From Clostridiales bacterium (GTDB lineage: Bacteria; Bacillota; Clostridia; Christensenellales; Aristaeellaceae), in NCBI GenBank assembly GCA_004556985.1, contig SFFC01000066.1, forward strand, positions 1 to 19,823: 19,823 bases of DNA, given 5' to 3'. The notes under the pieces were generated by a model. The model had not been told where the DNA came from, searched no databases, and saw nothing but the letters and a program-made list of their open reading frames with translations. A program made the position numbers and the translations under genes. Positions 1-7,620 of this stretch are shown here, one piece after another. Position 1 is the first letter of the stretch; the number at the start of each line of letters is the position of its first letter.

Positions 1-1691
1 GGGACGAGGCAGTTGCGGCCGGTGCCGATGAGATCCTCCCGGTGGGCCAGGCGGAGCGCCTCGCGCACGAGCGGGAAATTCTGCGGGCGGCGGAATTGCA
101 GCAGCGCGCGCTGCATGGCCTTTTCGTGCGGCGTGCGTGGGACGAAGACCGGCTTGCCCGTGCGCGGGTCAAAGCCCGTGTAGAACATGCAGGTGGAGAG
201 TGTGCCGGGGGTCGGGTAGAAATCCTGCACCTGCTCGGGCTGATGGTTGATGTCGCGCAGGTATTCGGCCAGCTCGATGGCGGCGGAAAGGTCGCTGCCC
301 GGATGGCTCGAGATCAGGTAAGGGACGAGGTATTGCTCCTTGTTCAGCTCGCGGTTGATGCGCGCGTATTTCTCGCAGAAGGCGTCGTAGACGTCGCGCC
401 CGGGCTTGCCCATGACGGCGAGCACCTTCGGGCTATAGCGCAGGCCGGAGCGGACGAAGACCTTCTTGACCTTCGGCAGCGCGCGGATCTCGCGCAGCAG
501 CGCGATGTAGTCCGTGTGGTCGACCTTGAGGTTGGGGCAGGGCTTGGGGAAGAGGCATTGGCGCGCGGCGCAGGTGCCGTGCCGCAGCTGCTTGTCGCAG
601 GAGGGATGGCGGAAATTGGCCGTCGGGCCGCCGACGTCGTGGATGTAGCCCTTGAAATTGGGCATCTGCGTGATGGCCTTCGCCTCCTCGAGCACGGATT
701 CGTGGCTGCGGGTGGAGACGATGCGCCCCTGCAGAAACGTGATCGCGCAGAAGGAACAGGAGCCGAAGCAGCCGCGCGTGTGTGCGATGGAGAACTGCAC
801 CTCCTCGATGGCGGGCACGCCGCCCAGCGCGTCGTAGTCGGGATGCCAGGTGCGCTGAAAGGGCAGGGCATACGTCGCGTCGAGCTCCTCGCGGGAGAGC
901 GGCATATCCGGCACGGTCTGGATGACATAGCGGTCGCCGTGGCGCTGGCTGATGGCGTGCCCGCGGACGGGATCCTGCTCGTTGTATTGGACGAGGAAGG
1001 CCTCGCCGTATTTGCGCTTGCTGGCGGCGCAGTCCTCATAGGACGGAATCTCGATGCTGTTTTTCATGGGCGATGCGGCCATGTAGCAGACGCCGCGCAT
1101 CTTCGCGCATTCCCAGGCGGGCGCGCCACGGCTCATCCAGTCCGCCGTGACGAGGATGGAGCGCTCGCCCATGCCGAACATCAGCAGATCCGCGCCGCTG
1201 TCCACGAGGATGCTCGCTCGGACGGCGTCGTCCCAGTAATCGTAATGCGCGAAGCGGCGCAGCGACGCCTCGACGCCGCCGATGGCGATGGGGATATCAC
1301 CGTAGGCCTCGCGGATGAGGCGGCAGTAAACGTTCACGGCGCGGTCGGGGCGTTTGGCCGCCTTGCCGCCGGGGGTATAGACATCCGACGAGCGGCGCTT
1401 CTTCGCGGCGGTATAGTGGTTGACCATGCTGTCGATGACGCCGGAGGAGACGAGAAAGCCGTAGTTTGGCCGGCCGAAGCGCATGAAATCGGCGGTGTTC
1501 TTCCAGCCCGGCTGGGCGAGCATTGCAACGCGATAGCCCGCGGCCTCGAGCACGCGATAGATGATCGCCGCGCCGAAGGACGGATGATCGACATAGGCGT
1601 CGCCGGAGACGTAGACGAAATCCGGCGCGTCCCAGCCGCGCGCGCGCATATCGGCCGCCGTGGTCGGCGGAAAGAGAAGACGGTCTGCCAT
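1..1691 (-). CDS. YgiQ-family radical SAM protein (UPF0313), C-terminus cut by window edge
   Basis: The reading frame starts at the ATG at 1691 and stays open for 563 codons to the first base of the window, so the C-terminal end is missing. The N-terminal part (about 1-300) matches the YgiQ leader domain, with GGVEASLRRFAHYDYW at about 138-153. The radical SAM motif CFGSCSFC lies at 308-315 (Cys308, Cys312, Cys315), which should bind a [4Fe-4S] cluster and SAM. Later stretches such as HDVGGPTANF and DFYPTPGTLSTCMFYTGFDPRTG are also typical. The Shine-Dalgarno GAGGGAA sits 7 bases before the ATG, which decides the start over an out-of-frame ATG at 1698. The family is widely conserved but its reaction is not established. 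It faces away from the isomerase gene at 1927, with a shared intergenic region of about 235 bases. Family assignment is firm; function is not known. Confidence 0.93.
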   Translation of the reverse strand, partial: MADRLLFPPTTAADMRARGWDAPDFVYVSGDAYVDHPSFGAAIIYRVLEAAGYRVAMLAQPGWKNTADFMRFGRPNYGFLVSSGVIDSMVNHYTAAKKRRSSDVYTPGGKAAKRPDRAVNVYCRLIREAYGDIPIAIGGVEASLRRFAHYDYWDDAVRASILVDSGADLLMFGMGERSILVTADWMSRGAPAWECAKMRGVCYMAASPMKNSIEIPSYEDCAASKRKYGEAFLVQYNEQDPVRGHAISQRHGDRYVIQTVPDMPLSREELDATYALPFQRTWHPDYDALGGVPAIEEVQFSIAHTRGCFGSCSFCAITFLQGRIVSTRSHESVLEEAKAITQMPNFKGYIHDVGGPTANFRHPSCDKQLRHGTCAARQCLFPKPCPNLKVDHTDYIALLREIRALPKVKKVFVRSGLRYSPKVLAVMGKPGRDVYDAFCEKYARINRELNKEQYLVPYLISSHPGSDLSAAIELAEYLRDINHQPEQVQDFYPTPGTLSTCMFYTGFDPRTGKPVFVPRTPHEKAMQRALLQFRRPQNFPLVREALRLAHREDLIGTGRNCLV

Positions 1692-1766
1692 GATGCATTC
1701 CCTCACAAAGCGAAAAGATGTCAAAATAATCGGTTTCATCATACCACAGTTCCGGGAAAAAAGAAA

Positions 1767-1795
1767 GTGACAGCTCCTTCCGGATGCGCTATAAT
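1767..1795 (+). promoter_or_regulatory. Sigma-A type promoter for the isomerase-acetyltransferase pair
   Basis: GTGACA (1767-1772), a 17-base spacer and a perfect TATAAT (1790-1795). Transcription would begin at about 1802, at the first bases of the repeat copy that starts at 1801, so the repeat would form the 5' leader of the downstream gene. Confidence 0.75.
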
Positions 1796-1800
1796 GACTG

Positions 1801-1897
1801 AACCGGCATGATGCTGGTTGCATTTCCGACGAAATGCTGTAAATTCTGCTGCTTTGCGATCGAGGCCGGATCTTTACGGAAGGATTTACAGCATAAA
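1801..1897 (+). repeat. Intergenic repeat, copy A (5' leader of the isomerase gene)
   Basis: First of three copies of a roughly 97-bp element; by eye it is about 82 percent identical to copy B (4895-4990). It opens with a near-palindrome, AACCGGCATGATGCTGGTT (1801-1819). A second inverted repeat, ATGCTGTAAAT (1834-1844) and ATTTACAGCAT (1884-1894), is a perfect 11-bp stem that extends inward by three more pairs, one of them a wobble. From the ATG at 1808 one frame is open through the whole element and encodes MMLVAFPTK, then KCCKFCC, then LRKDLQHK. Copies B and C encode similar residues in the corresponding frame. The Shine-Dalgarno of the isomerase lies about 15 bases beyond the element. No transposase or terminal inverted repeats are visible. 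Confidence 0.85.
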
Positions 1898-1926
1898 TCA
1901 GCGCAAGGAACAGGAGGGAACGGCCC

Positions 1927-2739
1927 ATGCGGATCGGTCTGTCGACGTCGGGCTTCTACGGGCGCTTTGAGACGGAGGAGGCGGCGGAATATATCGCGGC
2001 GCTGCCGGTCGACTGCGCGGAGGCCTTTTTGCAGACGCCCAGCGAGTATACGCTGGAATTCGCCGCGCTGGTACGCCGCAGCTTCGGCCGGGTGCACTGC
2101 ACGAGCGTCCATCCGATGGGCATCCAGTTTGAAAACAGCATGATGAGCCGCTCCAAAAGGCAGCGGCAGGATGCGTTTGACCTGTTCTGCCGCGTGCTCG
2201 ACGCGGGCATGGCGCTGGGCGCGGGCACGTATGTCTACCACGGGCGCAGCACCTCGCTGCTCTCGCCGCTCCCCTGGGATCTGCAGAAGAACCTCGACGT
2301 GCTGGGGCCGATGTGCGAGCTGGCCGCGCAGCGGGAGATGGTCATCGGCTGGGAGAACGTCTGCTGGTGCCAACTGACGACGCCCCAGCGCGTGCGCGAG
2401 GCAGCCGCGGCGCTGGACGCTGTCCGCTTCACGCTGGACATCAAGCAGGCGATGCGCGCGGGCTGCGACCCGATGGACTTCGTTGCGGCGATGGGCGGGC
2501 ACCTTGTGAACGTGCACATCTGCGACTGGCGGGAGGACGGCGGGCTCTGCCTGCCGGGCGAGGGATGCTTTGACTTCGGGGCGCTTTTCACCTCGCTGGC
2601 AGAGGCCGGCTATGACGGGCCCGTGATCATTGAGCCGTATCTGCGGCTGATAAAAAGCGAGGAGGCGCTGCTTGCAAGCATCCGCTCGATGCGCGCCCTG
2701 CTGGAGCAAAGCGAAAAGCGAGGAGGAGAGAGAACATGA
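1927..2739 (+). CDS. Sugar phosphate isomerase/epimerase-like TIM-barrel protein
   Basis: 270 residues, matching the xylose isomerase-like TIM barrel (AP endonuclease family 2 fold). Likely metal ligands are in the expected order: Glu143 in WENV, Asp171 in LDIKQ, His197 and Asp200 in VHICDW, and Glu236 in IIEPY. The usual Asp-x-x-His after the Asp ligand is Asp-x-x-Gln here (171-174). Proteins of this family interconvert sugars or sugar acids, or act on inositol derivatives; the substrate cannot be read from the sequence. The ATG at 1927 follows an AGGAGGG site. The stop overlaps the ATG of the acetyltransferase gene (ATGA at 2736-2739), so the two are translationally coupled. The leader carries repeat copy A. 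Confidence 0.85.
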   Translation: MRIGLSTSGFYGRFETEEAAEYIAALPVDCAEAFLQTPSEYTLEFAALVRRSFGRVHCTSVHPMGIQFENSMMSRSKRQRQDAFDLFCRVLDAGMALGAGTYVYHGRSTSLLSPLPWDLQKNLDVLGPMCELAAQREMVIGWENVCWCQLTTPQRVREAAAALDAVRFTLDIKQAMRAGCDPMDFVAAMGGHLVNVHICDWREDGGLCLPGEGCFDFGALFTSLAEAGYDGPVIIEPYLRLIKSEEALLASIRSMRALLEQSEKRGGERT

Positions 2740-3278
2740 TCGTCAAGGAGAGGCGGCTTCAGCTCGGCGGACACGAGCTGCTGCTCAGATGCGCGCGCGA
2801 AGAGGACGCGCAGAGGCTGATTGACTATCTCAAAACGACGAGCGGGGAGACGCGCTTTCTCATCCGCGAGCCGGACGAGGTCACCATGACGCAGGAGGAC
2901 GAGCGCCGGTTCATCCGCAGGCAGAACGAATCGGCAAGCGACGTGATGTTGCTCGCCTTTTATGACGGGGAATTCGCCGGAAACGCTTCGCTCATGGGCA
3001 TGGGCCCGAGCCGATACAGGCATCGCGCCGGCGTGGCCATCGCGCTGTATCAGGCCTATACCGGGCTGGGCATCGGCCGGGCGATGATCGAAGCGCTGCT
3101 TGCGATTGCGAAGGAATGTGGGATCGAGCAGGTCGAGCTGGAGGTCGTCGCGGACAACGAGCGGGCGATTGCGCTGTACAAAAAGCTGGGATTTGAGGTG
3201 TACGGCACGATGCCGCGCAACATGAAGTATCGGGACGGCACCTACGCGGACGTGTACTGGATGATGAAGCGGCTGTGA
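2736..3278 (+). CDS. GNAT family N-acetyltransferase
   Basis: 180 residues, a normal length for a single GNAT domain. The acetyl-CoA binding motif A is QAYTGLGIGRAM (about 106-117), with the Q-x-x-x-G-x-G pattern. The C-terminal ERAIALYKKLGFEVYGTMP (about 142-160) is the typical motif B. The overall layout resembles ribosomal-protein or small-molecule acetyltransferases of the RimJ/RimI or SpeG type, but the acceptor cannot be named. The gene starts inside the stop of the isomerase gene with GGAGGAGAG a few bases upstream, so it is the second gene of a two-gene operon. No T-tailed terminator is evident between it and the pgi promoter at 3338. Confidence 0.92.
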   Translation: MIVKERRLQLGGHELLLRCAREEDAQRLIDYLKTTSGETRFLIREPDEVTMTQEDERRFIRRQNESASDVMLLAFYDGEFAGNASLMGMGPSRYRHRAGVAIALYQAYTGLGIGRAMIEALLAIAKECGIEQVELEVVADNERAIALYKKLGFEVYGTMPRNMKYRDGTYADVYWMMKRL

Positions 3279-3337
3279 GCGGGCAGCCCCCTGCGGGCGA
3301 AGCGCGGAGAAACGGGCGGAAACCTTGGCGTCGCGCA

Positions 3338-3366
3338 TTGACGAAAGCGGCCGTTCGGAGTAAAAT
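3338..3366 (+). promoter_or_regulatory. Sigma-A type promoter for pgi
   Basis: TTGACG (3338-3343), 17-base spacer, TAAAAT (3361-3366). It lies 56 bases before the pgi start codon and just after the acetyltransferase gene. Confidence 0.8.
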
Positions 3367-3421
3367 AAAGGTAATCCATGCCGCAGGGTCGGCCAAACTA
3401 GCAAAAAGGAATGATACAAAG

Positions 3422-4834
3422 ATGGAACAGAACATTCGTCTTGACGTCAATCACATGATGGCGGATATGCTCGGCAGCGAGCATGGCATCACGAGCGCTC
3501 AGCTTGAGGCGATGAAGGAAGCCGCCGCGAGCGCGCAGCACAACGTCGAAGCCAACCGCGGCAAGGGCTGGCTGGGCTGGATGGAGCTGCCCTACAACCA
3601 GGAGGAGATCGTCTCCAAAATCGAAGAGGTTGCCGCGAAGGTTCGCGCCAACTATGAGTACCTCGTCGTGCTGGGCATCGGCGGCTCCGCGCTGGGCCCC
3701 ATCGCCGTGCACCAGGCGCTCAATCATCTGCATTACAACGAGCTGCCGGCGGACAAGCGCCCCGGCCCGAAGTTCTACGTCGAGGACAACATCGATCCCG
3801 AGCGCATGGCCGCGCTGTTTGACGTGATCGAGCTCCCCAAGACCTGCTTCTGCATCATCACCAAGTCCGGCGCGACCGCCGAGACGATGAGCCAGTACCT
3901 GATCGTGACCGAGGCGCTCAAGGCGCAGGTTGGCGAGGGCTGGGCCAAGCAGGTCATCGCCGTGACCGACCACGAGAAGGGCAACCTGATCAAGCTGGCC
4001 AAGGAGAACGGCTTTGAGACGTTCTTCATCCCCGACGGCGTCGGCGGACGCTTCTCCGAGATGTGCCCGGTCGGCCTCGTGCCCGCTGCCTGCTGCGGCA
4101 TCGACATCCGCGCGATGCTCGCCGGCGCGGCCGCGATGGACGCGCGCTGCAAGACCGACGACATGATGAAGAACCCGGCGCTGCTGGAGGCCGTGCTCCA
4201 GTACATCGCCTGCGAGCAGATGGGCCGCAATGTGCAGGTCATGCTGCCCTATGCGGATTCCCTCAAGTACATGGCCGACTGGTTCTGCCAGCTCTGGGCC
4301 GAGTCTCTGGGCAAGAACGTGAGGCGCGACGGCACGCCTTGCCACGCCGGACAGACCCCGGCCAAGGCGCTGGGCGTCACCGATCAGCACAGCCAGCTTC
4401 AGCTCTACAACGAGGGACCGTTTGACAAGGTCATCACCTTCATCAAGGTCGAGAATTTCCGCAGCGAGACGAAGATCCCGAAGGGCTGCGAGGAGTTCAA
4501 GGACGTCGCTTTCCTGGGCGGCATGACGCATAACACGCTCATCGAGGCGGAGCGCCAGGGCACCGAGTATGCGCTCTACGTCAACAAGCGCATGAACCAG
4601 ACGATCATCATGCCGGAGGTCAACGCCTACACGCTGGGCCAGCTGATGTTCTTCCTGGAGATGGCGACGGCCTACGAGGGCGAGCTGCTCAACATCGACG
4701 CCTTCAACCAGCCGGGCGTGGAGACCAGCAAGCGCGCGACCTACGCGATTCTGGGCAACACCGACGCCAAGTACGACGCGGCCCGCAAGGAAATGACCGG
4801 CCGTCCGGCGTTCAAGGCGGAATACATCCTGTGA
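3422..4834 (+). CDS. pgi: Glucose-6-phosphate isomerase
   Basis: Interconverts glucose 6-phosphate and fructose 6-phosphate in glycolysis and gluconeogenesis, in the cytoplasm. The chosen ATG at 3422 gives 470 residues, near the usual bacterial length. An upstream in-frame extension to 3275 would include the pgi promoter and is rejected; AAGGA sits 11 bases before the ATG. Visible family marks are GIGGSALG (85-92), SGATAET (149-155), GVGGRFS (206-212, PGI signature 1), WAESLGK (292-298, with catalytic Glu294), His323 in DQHSQLQL, and FNQPGVETSK (428-437, PGI signature 2, with Lys437). It appears to be a single-gene unit with its own promoter and terminator. Confidence 0.97.
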   Translation: MEQNIRLDVNHMMADMLGSEHGITSAQLEAMKEAAASAQHNVEANRGKGWLGWMELPYNQEEIVSKIEEVAAKVRANYEYLVVLGIGGSALGPIAVHQALNHLHYNELPADKRPGPKFYVEDNIDPERMAALFDVIELPKTCFCIITKSGATAETMSQYLIVTEALKAQVGEGWAKQVIAVTDHEKGNLIKLAKENGFETFFIPDGVGGRFSEMCPVGLVPAACCGIDIRAMLAGAAAMDARCKTDDMMKNPALLEAVLQYIACEQMGRNVQVMLPYADSLKYMADWFCQLWAESLGKNVRRDGTPCHAGQTPAKALGVTDQHSQLQLYNEGPFDKVITFIKVENFRSETKIPKGCEEFKDVAFLGGMTHNTLIEAERQGTEYALYVNKRMNQTIIMPEVNAYTLGQLMFFLEMATAYEGELLNIDAFNQPGVETSKRATYAILGNTDAKYDAARKEMTGRPAFKAEYIL

Positions 4835-4841
4835 TGCGCAC

Positions 4842-4872
4842 GGGGCCTGGGATGACCTGGGCCTCGGTTTTT
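4842..4872 (+). terminator. Rho-independent terminator of pgi
   Basis: Ten-base-pair stem (4842-4851 with 4856-4865, three G-T wobbles), loop ATGA, followed by GGTTTTTA. It begins 7 bases after the pgi stop. Confidence 0.85.
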
Positions 4873-4894
4873 ATCCGGGCCGGCAGGCCCACTA

Positions 4895-4990
4895 AACCGG
4901 CATGATGCCGGTTGCAAGCCGACAAAATGCTGTGAATCCCGTTGCTTTGCGCCCGAGGCCGAAGTTTTACAGAAGGATTTACAGAGTAAA
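4895..4990 (+). repeat. Intergenic repeat, copy B (5' leader of yqeY)
   Basis: Second copy of the 97-bp element, directly after the pgi terminator and ending at the Shine-Dalgarno of the YqeY gene. Its end palindrome, AACCGGCATGATGCCGGTT (4895-4913), is symmetrical around a central G. The internal stem is CTGTGAATCC (4930-4939) with GGATTTACAG (4975-4984), ten pairs including one wobble. Relative to copy A it lacks one base just after the palindrome, which shifts the peptide frame. Downstream of that point the original frame reads KCCESRCFAPEAEVLQKDLQ (20 residues), clearly resembling copies A and C. Confidence 0.87.
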
Positions 4991-5004
4991 AGGAGTGAAG
5001 CACC

Positions 5005-5451
5005 ATGTCCAAGATTGATACCGTCCGCGCGGCGATGATGCAGGCCATGAAGGACAAGGACAAGCCGCGCAAGGACGCGCTTTCCCTGCTGCTTTCCGCG
5101 CTCAAGAGCAAGGCGATCGACAAGCGCGCCGACCTGACGGAGGAGGAGGAGAACGCCGTCATCTTCCGCGAGATCAAGCAGGCGCAGGAGACCGTCGACA
5201 CGACGCCGGCGGACCGCACCGAGATCATCGAAGAGGCGAAGCTGCGCATGAACGTGTACAGCGAATTCGTGCCCAAGCTGATGGACGAGGAGGAGATTCG
5301 CGAGGTCATCAAGGCTGTGCTCGCCGAGCTTGACATCGCGCAGCCGACCGCGCGCGACAAGGGCAAAATCATGAAGACCTTGATGCCGCGCGTCAAGGGC
5401 AAGGCCGACGGCGCACTGGTCAACAAGGTGCTGGGCGCGTTCTTTGCCTGA
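5005..5451 (+). CDS. yqeY: GatB/YqeY domain protein
   Basis: 148 residues, the usual length of the stand-alone YqeY family. This is a small, helical, highly charged protein related to the tRNA-binding tail domain of the GatB subunit of aspartyl/glutamyl-tRNA amidotransferase. Family-typical parts are the N-terminal RAAMMQAMKDKDKPRKDALS, the middle EEEENAVIFREIKQAQE, and the C-terminal end with MKTLMPRVKGKADGALVNKVL. Its precise role is not established; tRNA binding is inferred from the domain. The start follows AAAGGAGTG with suitable spacing. It is the only gene between the pgi terminator and the hairpin at 5503-5544. No clear sigma-A promoter was found for it, so transcription may begin within or just before repeat copy B. 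Confidence 0.93.
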   Translation: MSKIDTVRAAMMQAMKDKDKPRKDALSLLLSALKSKAIDKRADLTEEEENAVIFREIKQAQETVDTTPADRTEIIEEAKLRMNVYSEFVPKLMDEEEIREVIKAVLAELDIAQPTARDKGKIMKTLMPRVKGKADGALVNKVLGAFFA

Positions 5452-5493
5452 GAGCGCAAACGCCGGGCGTTTACGGGAGCCCGGAACTCATAA

Positions 5494-5522
5494 TTGAAAA
5501 AGCGGTTCCGATGCAGTATAAT
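5494..5522 (+). promoter_or_regulatory. Sigma-A promoter for deoB, overlapping a terminator hairpin
   Basis: TTGAAA (5494-5499), 17-base spacer, perfect TATAAT (5517-5522). The left arm of a 12-bp hairpin lies in the spacer and the TATAAT lies in its loop. The predicted start point near 5529 falls in the right arm, so RNA made from this promoter cannot form the hairpin. Confidence 0.8.
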
Positions 5523-5544
5523 GGGAGCATCGGAACCGTTTTTT
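5503..5544 (+). terminator. Terminator hairpin between yqeY and deoB
   Basis: Perfect 12-bp stem CGGTTCCGATGC (5503-5514) with GCATCGGAACCG (5527-5538), loop of 12 bases, followed by six T. AAAAAG before the left arm can pair with the T run, giving up to 18 pairs. It should stop read-through from yqeY and looks able to work in both directions. Confidence 0.85.
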
Positions 5545-5566
5545 GTGAGGAAATGGAGGTTTGTTC

Positions 5567-6733
5567 ATGAGCAGGAAGGCTATTCTGATCGTGCTGGACA
5601 GCGTGGGCATCGGCGCGCTCCCCGACGCGGCGGCCTATGGCGACGCGGGCGCAGATACGCTTGGACATATCATCAACACCTGCCATCCGGCGCTGCCGAA
5701 CCTGATGGCGATGGGGTTGGGAAACATCGATGGGGCATCGTTCCCCGGCGCCGCTGCGGCCCCCTGCGCAGGCTATGGAAGGCTGCGCGAGGTTTCCGCC
5801 GGCAAGGATACGACGACGGGGCATTGGGAGATCGCGGGCGTGCAGCTCTCCCGCGCGTTCCCGACCTTCCCGGAGGGCTTCCCGCGGGAATTCCTCGCGC
5901 GCTTTGAGGAGGCCGTCGGCCGCGGGACGATCGGCAACAAGCCTGCCAGCGGCACGGCGATTCTCGACGAGCTGGGCGAGGAGCATTTGAAGACCGGAAA
6001 GCTGATCGTCTATACCTCGGCGGACAGCGTCTTCCAGATTGCCGCGAACGAGGCGATTGTCCCGCTTGAGGAATTGTATCGCGATTGCGAGATTGCTCGC
6101 GAGATGCTCAAGGGTGAGCTGGAGGTCGGGCGCGTCATTGCGCGGCCGTTTGTCGGCGATCACGCGGGTGCGTTCAAACGCACGGCAGGACGCCGGGATT
6201 ACAGCGCCATGCCGCCCACGACGATGTGCGACGTGCTGGAGGCGGCGGGAAAGACCGTCTACGGCGTTGGCAAGATCGAGGATATCTTCGGCCATCGCGG
6301 CATCACGAAGTCGAACCATGCGGCGGGTAATCCGGCCTGCATGGAGGCGACCTTTGAAGCCATGCGTGAGGACTTTGACGGGCTGCTCTTCGTCAACCTG
6401 GTCGACTTTGACATGGTCTACGGCCATCGCCGCGACCCGCAGGGCTATGCCGGCGCGCTGGAGGCCTTTGACCGCCAGCTTCCGCAGATTCAGGCGCTGA
6501 TGGGCGACGAGGACATGCTGATTCTGACGGCGGATCACGGCTGCGATCCCTGCCATACCGGCACGGACCATACCCGTGAGCATACGCCCCTGCTCGTTTG
6601 GGGCAGGCAGCTGCGCGGCGGCGTGAACCTGGGCACGCGGGCGACCTATGCCGATATCAGCGCGACGATTCTGGAATACTTCGGCCTTGAAAACAACCTC
6701 AAGGGAACCTCGTTCCTGCGGGCGCTTCGATGA
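5567..6733 (+). CDS. deoB: Phosphopentomutase
   Basis: Interconverts (deoxy)ribose 1-phosphate and (deoxy)ribose 5-phosphate, linking nucleoside breakdown to central carbon metabolism. The ATG at 5567 is 7 bases after GGAGG; a TTG at 5561 is in frame but too close to that site. The protein has 388 residues, the normal length. It is an alkaline-phosphatase-superfamily enzyme: Asp11 in LDSVGIG, KDTTTGHWE (about 80-88, with the region of the phosphorylated Thr), VDFDMVYGHRRD in the second half, ADHG (322-325) and GTDHTREHTP (332-341), which supply the two-metal site. It is followed 12 bases later by a purine nucleoside phosphorylase, whose ribose 1-phosphate product is its substrate. Confidence 0.97.
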   Translation: MSRKAILIVLDSVGIGALPDAAAYGDAGADTLGHIINTCHPALPNLMAMGLGNIDGASFPGAAAAPCAGYGRLREVSAGKDTTTGHWEIAGVQLSRAFPTFPEGFPREFLARFEEAVGRGTIGNKPASGTAILDELGEEHLKTGKLIVYTSADSVFQIAANEAIVPLEELYRDCEIAREMLKGELEVGRVIARPFVGDHAGAFKRTAGRRDYSAMPPTTMCDVLEAAGKTVYGVGKIEDIFGHRGITKSNHAAGNPACMEATFEAMREDFDGLLFVNLVDFDMVYGHRRDPQGYAGALEAFDRQLPQIQALMGDEDMLILTADHGCDPCHTGTDHTREHTPLLVWGRQLRGGVNLGTRATYADISATILEYFGLENNLKGTSFLRALR

Positions 6734-6745
6734 GGAGGAGACACG

Positions 6746-7570
6746 ATGAACGCAATGGAAGAGATGCAGAGAATTGACAACGCAGCCCAAAAGGTGCTCG
6801 AGGTCTGCGGCACGGCGGAAATCGGCGTGATTCTGGGCAGCGGTCTGGGCGATTATGCGCAGGCGCTTGAGGAGGCCGTCCGCCTTCCGTATGCCGAGAT
6901 TCCGGGCTTTCCGCAATCGACGGTGGCCGGGCATGCGGGCATGCTCTGCTGCGGCATGCTGCACGGCAAGCGCGTCATGATGATGCAGGGGCGCTTCCAC
7001 TACTACGAGGGATACTCGATGAAGGACGTCACGCTGCCCGTGCGCGTGATGCAGAAGATAGGGGTCAAAACGCTGATCGTCACCAACGCCTGCGGGGGCA
7101 TCAACCTGTCGTATGCACCCGGCGATCTGATGCTCATCGCCGACATGTTCAGCATGACCGGCCAAAACCCGTTGATCGGGCCGAATCTGGATGAATTCGG
7201 GCCGCGCTTCCCGGATATGAGCTGCGCCTTCGACCCGGATCTGCGCGCGTTGGCCCATGCCTGCGCGAAGGAACAGGGCTTCTCCCTTCAGGAGGGCGTC
7301 TATGCCCAGATGACCGGCCCCTGCTATGAGACCCCGGCGGAGATCCGGATGCTGCGCACGCTGGGCGCCGACGCCGTGGGCATGAGCACGGTGCCCGAGG
7401 TGATCGTCGCGCGCCACGGCGGCATGCGCGTGCTGGGCGTGAGCTGCATCACCAACATGGCCGCAGGCATTCTTTCAAAGCCGCTCAATCATGCGGAGGT
7501 GACCGAGACGGCCAACCGCGTCAAGGACCGATTCAAGGGCCTGCTGGATGCCGTAATCGGGCGCATGTAA
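6746..7570 (+). CDS. Purine nucleoside phosphorylase, trimeric type I
   Basis: Splits purine nucleosides with phosphate to give the base and ribose 1-phosphate, and works with the upstream phosphopentomutase. The 274-residue length fits the trimeric PNP/MTAP family (Bacillus pupG, mycobacterial punA) rather than the shorter hexameric DeoD. Motifs are GSGLG (31-35) and His63 for phosphate, RFHYYEGY (83-90), TNACGG (113-118), GPCYETPAE (191-199), VGMSTVPE (211-218), and Asn237 in CITNMAAG, the usual purine-contacting residue. Asn at this site favours guanosine, inosine and their deoxy forms over adenosine. GAGGAG precedes the ATG. It is the last gene of the deoB unit and is followed by a terminator. 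Confidence 0.95.
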   Translation: MNAMEEMQRIDNAAQKVLEVCGTAEIGVILGSGLGDYAQALEEAVRLPYAEIPGFPQSTVAGHAGMLCCGMLHGKRVMMMQGRFHYYEGYSMKDVTLPVRVMQKIGVKTLIVTNACGGINLSYAPGDLMLIADMFSMTGQNPLIGPNLDEFGPRFPDMSCAFDPDLRALAHACAKEQGFSLQEGVYAQMTGPCYETPAEIRMLRTLGADAVGMSTVPEVIVARHGGMRVLGVSCITNMAAGILSKPLNHAEVTETANRVKDRFKGLLDAVIGRM

Positions 7571-7584
7571 TCCATTTCTGTTCA

Positions 7585-7620
7585 AAAAGGAGCTGCCTTT
7601 TCCTGGGACAGCTTCTTTTA
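7585..7620 (+). terminator. Rho-independent terminator of the deoB-pnp unit
   Basis: Stem AAAAGGAGCTG (7585-7595) with CAGCTTCTTTT (7609-7619), 11 pairs with one wobble; the T-rich end is part of the right arm. It lies 14 bases after the stop codon and abuts repeat copy C. Confidence 0.75.

Noticed and set aside
42..1811. A 589-codon open frame on the plus strand, opposite the YgiQ gene.
   Set aside because: It is the complement of a GC-rich real gene. The minus frame has the radical SAM motif, a ribosome site and family-wide matches; the plus frame has low-complexity Ala/Arg/Gly/Val-rich sequence and no motif.
1808..2143. A 111-codon plus-strand frame starting in repeat copy A and running into the isomerase gene.
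   Set aside because: Beyond the repeat it is out of frame with the isomerase and becomes Arg/Ala/Ser-rich. Only its first 33 or so codons, within the repeat, resemble the other copies, so it is treated under the repeat and not as a gene.
3275..3421. N-terminal extension of glucose-6-phosphate isomerase by 49 codons.
   Set aside because: The extension covers the pgi promoter and its residues do not match the family. The ATG at 3422 gives the usual length.
5471..7417. A 648-codon open frame on the minus strand over deoB and the nucleoside phosphorylase.
   Set aside because: It is antisense to two enzymes with full catalytic motifs, is rich in His/Arg/Ala typical of GC-rich shadow frames, and has no credible ribosome site.
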